Assembly (NCBI GenBank): GCA_964017195.1
Contig: OZ024896.1
Coordinates: forward strand, 36,011,307 to 36,075,306
Reading direction: 5' to 3'
DNA: 64,000 nt
Origin: Siderastrea radians
Taxonomy: Eukaryota > Cnidaria > Anthozoa > Scleractinia > Rhizangiidae
Position numbers and translations under genes: made by a program. Below the pieces are notes generated by a model. That model saw only the letters and a list, made by a program, of their open reading frames with translations. It did no database searches and was not told where the DNA came from. Of the stretch, positions 58,901 to 64,000 are shown piece by piece (the stretch's first letter is position 1; each line of letters begins with the position of its first letter).

Positions 58901-61900
58901 TAACCAAGCCAGCCAGAAAGGTCGCCTGTGGCTTCTTAGCAACTGTTGCAGTTGCGCCATGTTGTCAGCGACAATTGGATGATTATTTGCCGCTAAATTT
59001 AGTCCCCAATTCAAATACATTATGATTTATTCCTTATGCCAATCAAGCTCCCATCAGAATGATAGCTTATTCGGTTAAAAGGTAGAGCGCTGGTGCCGAT
59101 GTCGGATTTATCTTATGTTCTGTTGCGTGCAATTGCCCAGGCTGTTTCACATTTCACAACTGTAAAAAAGACCTTCCTTAAAGCCACCACAGCTGGAGAC
59201 CAGCGTGAACCTTCAGGCGCATTGATTTTGCTTGGCCATTAGCTCATTGTGACAATAATAGTACACGAAACCCCTGTATTGTGAATGTTTTCCTATATAC
59301 AAAATGGTAGAATAATAAATCGCAATTAAAAAGGCATTTTTATCTCAATTTCTACGTAAACCTATGCACTTCAGGGCGAATAAGATGCAGGAGTGCCCGA
59401 TGACTTTAAACAGATTTGCTGCAGGTATTCCGTAACAATTTGGTATTCACGGAGCTGTATATCGTTGCGCATATTTTTTGAAACTTTGATTTTTTTTCCT
59501 TTTCTTGGTATTGCTTACGTCTTGTAGAAGAAGTTCAAAAGTTATTACATGTGAAGTGAAATTCAAGTTATTTTACATACGTTTCCGAAGCCTCCACACT
59601 GTGCAAATTAAAAACACACTCAAAACGACGAACAGAACTCCAACTATCGGTCCATATATCATATTCTTGTTTACTTCTGTCGCTTCGTTGTCTGGCAACC
59701 TATCAGTTGAAGTTGGAGTCGGTTCCTTGCTTGTTGGTGTCTTTTCCATAGTAAGCAAAGTTCCGGGCTTGACGGTCGAAGGCGACGTCACTTCCGGTGT
59801 TGGTGCAGCTGAAGTGGCAGCAGTTGACGCTAATTAGGAGACAGATTAGAAAGATATAAAACGCGGGTCCAGTTAGTTAACAAGAGGTTGCAAAATTCAA
59901 TCAAATGACAAAACAAAATAACCGAAGTCTTATCAAACTGATAAAAGGCCTACTTAGCCGCAACGTATGCTTTTATGTCTCTTTTATTGATTTGAGGCAC
60001 CAAAGAGAGGCTTTAAAAATCTACAGCTTAAAACACCGAAAGCAATAATGATTAAAGTAAGTTCTAAAAGTAATAAAAGTAATAAAACACAAACACAAAA
60101 TTCTCAAACACTGGGAAAAGGCGGGGAAATTTCATCCGCTTTTAATTAAAAGTGTTCTGTTTCCATTTCAGTCAAGTTATCAACTAATCATTACAGATTG
60201 TTCAAAATTTATATGCTTCTTTTAACACTTACCTAAGCAATCAGTTTCCCAGTAAGAAGCACTGAAGCCGGTGTAAGAGTCATTCTTATCTGATTTGAAA
60301 ATTACAAACATGTGATTCGACGAAGAGTAGATTCCCTCCTTGGGGGGAGGGTGGCCTCCGTAAAACACTCCAAACACCTCCCCTGTGTCATTTTCTCCAT
60401 CATACACGTATAAACCGTCAGTGTTATTCTCGCTTTGCAAACTGAAATGTGTGAACGTTAACTGGATTCGTTGTGCTGGGTAAACCATGATCCTCCAGGA
60501 GCAGTACTGTCCATCCGGGTATTTTCTTGGATAGTGTGGTGAGTTGAAAGTGCCTTTGACTCCGGTAAGAGTTTCGTTGCATCCTAAAAAAGAAAGAAAG
60601 AAATAAGCTGCAATTGGAATGCAGATTCATCGCATGACAAAATTTAGTTCGAAAAAATGCAAGCGCTCGATCCTCGTCGTTCTTTCCAGTCCGATCTTTG
60701 TTCCAACGGCTACAGAAGAGATTATGCCCAGCTGATGACACCCATTTACGCGGCTATTTCTCTAAATATACCTCCATCTTTCTGTGTCGGGTCGACTGTT
60801 TAGTTTCAACTTTGTCAGGTCGACTGTTTAGTTTTAGGGTTCAGCGTTGTTTTCTGCTAGAGTCAAGCAGAAAGCAGCAGATTAGCATTTGCTTTCAATT
60901 AAAGATTTGTGCAACGGTCAACTGGGTTCTAGAAGCTTGCACCTGAGATTAGTTGTAAAGTTTGTTTCGCAGATTCCTTTACCATGAAAATTCAGAGTAT
61001 TTGCAGAGCGAGTGAATGGAGATAGCAGACATGTTTGGCTTGCACAATTTTCTGTTCACTTACCATGGTAATAGCAATAATAAATCGTGGGATGCTTTAT
61101 CCCCGCCTCAAAAGGATACGCCCCAGCCGCCTTGTCTCTGTTTTGGTTATCTTCTGTATCAAAAAATATCCACTCTAAACTCGCTATCGCCCACTTGACC
61201 ATTTGACACTCCGCTGACCCGTACGCCAGCAGAAAAAATGGAGTTTTAGACGGGAGGAGGACAGGATCATTTATGTCACCGTCTTTTCTACAGCAAAACC
61301 TGATTTGTGTGTCATGAATGTGTCCATTTACACCTCCAGGAAGAGTTCCTCCTTTACCATTGGAGTTGTTTTCGTTGTTATCATCCCAGTAAGCATAACC
61401 TTTTGTCAGGCCTGTGGGGCACCGGCCATAGTCATAAATACAGTACCGTCCTGTGGAGTACACCAATTTCGATTTATATCTGCAGATTATCTTAAAGCCG
61501 AATGATTGATTGAAATGTAACGTGCTTACTGTGATGATTGGACTTCGCACCTAAGGCGCTAATTTACTTTTGGTAGCTTAAGGGAGGGCGGTTATTAGGG
61601 AGGGGGCGCGTATTTCTTTTTAGACAAAAACATCGGACATAACTGTAACGCATAGTCAGAATAGCATTTGTTGTCTATTCCAAGTCAACATCTTCAATCT
61701 TACTTTTAGATGAGAAAGAAGACGATATAATTCGCCTGCCTGATCAGTTTATTCTACGTCAATACCTTCAATATCACTTTCAGAATAGGTGTGTTTATTA
61801 ACAAAACGACACTCGTATGACACGTATGCAAGCAAGAAAAATGGAGTTTTTGAGGGAAGGTGGATAGGATCTCTTTTATTTCCGTCTGTTCTAGAGCAAA

Positions 61901-63095
61901 AACGAATCTCTGTGTTGTGATCATATCTTCCACCAGGAAGTGTCCCTCCTTTGGCAGTAAAGTTGGAGTTATCGTCATCATCATCCCAGCTGACGAAACC
62001 TAGTGTTAGACCCGCGGGGCACCGGCTACGTTTATTAATACATTATTGACCTGAGGAAACGAAAATCCACGAGTAGATGTAAATTATTTCTATATTTGTA
62101 AGATTTCCATGATTAGTGTTTGCTAACTGTAATATACATCCCTTACCCCCCCCCCCTCCAAAAAAATATTTGTAAATCGTTCACTTCTTGTAATACATTT
62201 ATTAATCGTTTTTTTTTTCACAGTTTCTGAGCAATTACTGCATTGTTTTATATCTTGTATAGATCCCTCACAAAATTATCAACGAGGGAAGCAAACAGTC
62301 AGACAGTCATTTATGCCAAGCTGAGAACAGTACGTTGCGTCCACAGTACTTTTTTTTGAGGGGGCTTCTCACTTTCTATGACGCGTAAAACAATGGGCGT
62401 AATCAAAATTTTACCAGATAACATAAACTAGGAATTAAAAACTCTTATGAAAGGAAGAAACATGTATTTTGAGCCAATTGTTTCAGTCCATCTGTGAGGT
62501 TACGAATACAATGAATACATATTGCCAGTGCCACCGGTGCTACGTAATAAGTGTTGCATGATTATCTGCATGATTATCTGTATAATCAGAAGCAACAACT
62601 GGACGAACAGTAGACTTTCGACTTTCACCAATTCGAAGAATCACTCGATATTCATATGATGTAATATAATATTAATAAAATCAGTTGTTATTTAGTATAT
62701 TAATTCTATTAATTCAATTCCAAAAGCTCGCTTTAGCCATTCCCGTGCTAGATAAGTATGGACCTTGGACTGTACTGACGTAGATGGGAGAAATCGTCTG
62801 CTTACTGACTTGACCTTTTTTAATGAACAATCAACATTTTCAAAATACTAACCTGATTGCCAGACAGGTCGACTTATGTCGTTTGTTTTATCCGTTTTCA
62901 AACAAAACGATCTATTAACCATCTTTTCATTTACTACTCCATCGAGATGAAATTCTGTCGACTTTGCGTTGTTTGAGTATTCACCATTGGTGTCCTGGGA
63001 TCTCCATCCAGTCTCCCACTGAAAACTTTCTGCCAACGGACAACCGGTTGCAGGTTTGGGTATCCCGTATGTGCCTGCAGGCCATCGAATGGACT
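49964..63095 (-). CDS. ApeC-CUB receptor tyrosine kinase
   Basis: Fifteen exons join in phase to about 798 residues, without a signal peptide: 63095-62853 (ApeC-a), 61450-61064 (ApeC-b), 60583-60233 (CUB), 59829-59581 (stalk plus membrane), 58776-58761, 58523-58493, 57281-56963, 56471-56361, 54676-54486, 54312-54190, 54099-54029, 52660-52620, 52172-52076, 50934-50835 and 50029-49964. ApeC opens [16 protein letters not shown]. The membrane helix reads [18 protein letters not shown]. The kinase shows GKGAFGQV, the VAIK lysine, [42 protein letters not shown] and a C-lobe RPTF. All catalytic residues are present, so it should be active. Tyrosines lie at [10 protein letters not shown] (juxtamembrane) and [10 protein letters not shown] (C-tail). 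The kinase is nearest to FGFR/Cad96Ca-like cnidarian receptors. The N-terminal signal exon may lie beyond the window. Confidence 0.88.
51095..51230. repeat. short duplicated MITE-like unit
   Basis: Two copies of a unit containing GGCTGGTTTACATG / GGCCGGTTTACGTG, GATAAGCAA and GGCACGT...GTAA(A/G)CTGGGG lie in tandem within the penultimate intron of the kinase gene. Confidence 0.5.
51369..51785 (+). mobile_element. MITE copy A with 200-bp hairpin
   Basis: The segment 51370-51567 is a near-perfect palindrome (AAATAAAAAAGCCAAAACCG at one end, CGGTTTTGGCTTTTTTATTT at the other). It is followed by a tail ending GCGCGCGTTATATCGAAACT. The same family is present in reverse orientation at 55683-56057. 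Confidence 0.8.
52877..53123 (-). mobile_element. tRNA-derived SINE
   Basis: On the minus strand an A-box-like segment (GTGGCTAGCGCGTTGGAC) and a B box (GGTTCGACGCC) lie in tRNA order near the 5' end at about 53120. The body has no coding potential. AAAGGTAAA on one side and AAAGGTTAAA on the other look like a target duplication. It lies in an intron of the kinase gene. Confidence 0.75.
55683..56057 (-). mobile_element. MITE copy B, inverted relative to copy A
   Basis: It begins AAGTTTGGATATAACGCGCG, runs through the GCTTTATCAGAGTA and CTTGCAAGCTATGA segments, and closes with the AAAGCCAAAACCGT hairpin. It is the reverse complement of copy A at 51369-51785. Confidence 0.8.
56059..56093. repeat. 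(CTAT)n microsatellite
   Basis: CTATCTAT tetramers at the outer edge of MITE copy B. Confidence 0.9.
61758..62046 (-). pseudogene. extra, decayed ApeC-b exon in the kinase gene
   Basis: The minus strand shows a second ApeC C-terminal start between the intact ApeC-a and ApeC-b exons: [25 protein letters not shown], then [16 protein letters not shown]. The expected Gly-Lys-Tyr-Cys opening reads Gly-Gln-stop-Cys. The second half (the VKWA...EW...YCYY part) is missing. It is the remnant of an exon or domain duplication and must be skipped. Confidence 0.8.
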
Positions 63096-63136
63096 CTGTA
63101 AATTAAATCACCAAGTTAACTTACAAGATACATTTA

Positions 63137-63248
63137 ACAATTATCCTGCGAAATCGCGCGGAATATCACCTGATACTTAGCCGACGAGGCCGTAGGCCGA
63201 GTTGGCTAAATCAGGGGATATTCCGCAAGATTGAGCAGGATAATTGTT
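63137..63248. repeat. 112-bp hairpin repeat
   Basis: AACAATTATCCTGCG at the left is inverted as AGCAGGATAATTGTT at the right. Inner segments GGAATATCACCTGAT and ATCAGGGGATATTCC also pair. Confidence 0.75.
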
Positions 63249-64000
63249 TTATTATTCAACAAATTCTCATCGACTACCATTTTCATAACGAGAAAAACTA
63301 TGGTTCTATGATGAAAACGCTAAAAGCTAGCAACAAGTAATAAAAATCAAAACAGAACTTCAAGAATACGAAGTTTACTACCGTTCACTTAAAAACTCAT
63401 GTTTGGAAATGAGAAGACAGAGTAAAAAAATACTGCTACCTTACCGAGAATAAGTCCTCTTCCTGTGAATTAAAGTCTTTTCAACTTTACAACTTTCCGT
63501 TAGCAAGTGTGCTACTTCGTTCGCAATACCATTTTCTTGGTTGAGTTCTCACTATGAAAATTCCAAGTCAACCTCTGGATATCTTTGTGAGCTGAAGCAA
63601 ATACTTGTTGACTTTTTGAGAGCATTTAATCGTGGAGAGTTTCTTCCAGGGAGTTAAAATTTCCGGAGAACACTGCTAAAACTGCCTCGCTTTTCAAAAT
63701 GTCCGCCAAACAAGCAATGAAAGAAATCTACAGTGCACTTCCAAATATGGTCATTTACGTATATCGCAGGATATCTGTCATGTACGGACGACAGATATTG
63801 AGGGCTTCCTTACCATATATGGGCATAGTGACAATTTGCTGAATAATAATATTTGGTATGACTTATGATTATTGCAGGGGGTTGACTGTAAGGTGGGCAG
63901 CCACATCACGGACTGGAGGAGAGGCATCGATGGCCGGCTGTTTTGTTCTACCTTTTGTACAATGTTTTTATTGTCTTATTCTAAAAGAGACCCCACGAAT
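63249..64000. other. no coding exon found; inverted-repeat tract
   Basis: This stretch should lie upstream of the kinase receptor's ApeC-a exon. I looked on the minus strand for an ATG-led hydrophobic exon ending in phase 1 and found none that convinces. TTATTATTCAACAAATTCTC near 63249 is roughly inverted near 63830-63850, so a TIR-type element may fill much of it. Confidence 0.4.

Noticed and set aside
59085..59120. A tRNA-like GGTAGAGCGCTGGTGCCG
   Set aside because: An A-box-like string without a B box or cloverleaf. Not a tRNA gene.

Overview
The window is animal nuclear DNA with spliced genes, phase-consistent GT-AG introns, many short inverted-repeat elements and a Penelope-like fragment. 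The best fit is a hexacorallian cnidarian, probably a stony coral. This rests on several ApeC (apextrin C-terminal)-CUB receptors, a TPR-CHAT protein encoded in one large coding exon, and a receptor tyrosine kinase of cnidarian type. The species cannot be named from sequence alone.

Layout. 1-5.4 kb is mostly non-coding, with TCTCGCCGCGA-type repeats, traces of an unknown gene and a CAA-rich block. 5.4-11.2 kb holds tandem units (about 2.4-2.7 kb) of an ApeC exon pair plus a CUB exon; every unit carries a lesion. The usable exons join to a CUB/stalk exon, a membrane exon and a tyrosine-motif tail ending at 16148 (receptor gene 1, + strand). 16.2-24.5 kb is transposon territory: a gene-carrying terminal-inverted-repeat (TIR) element with a second element nested inside it, a 2-kb foldback element and a Tc1/mariner element. 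28467-31355 encodes an intact 962-residue TPR-CHAT protein. 36590-38909 is its decayed paralogue. 40380-49351 (+) is receptor gene 2, a complete 11-exon, 534-codon ApeC-CUB-membrane-NPxY-tail receptor. 49964-63095 (-) is a 15-exon ApeC-CUB-membrane-tyrosine-kinase receptor, convergent with gene 2; their stop codons are about 610 bp apart. Its signal-peptide exon was not found.

How the genes may work together (inference). All three receptors share the same exon-for-exon ectodomain: 243-bp ApeC-a, 384/387-bp ApeC-b and, in two of them, a 351-bp CUB exon, with phase-1 joins. They differ inside the cell: two carry tails built from 48-bp exons encoding NPxY-like motifs, and one carries a kinase with a Tyr-Glu-Asn-Val tail. 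This resembles a paired-receptor locus, in which a kinase receptor and scaffold-tail receptors could see related ligands. A CHAT-protease candidate lies between them. ApeC domains are associated with recognition of microbial surfaces in other invertebrates, so an innate-immunity or self/symbiont recognition role is plausible but unproven.
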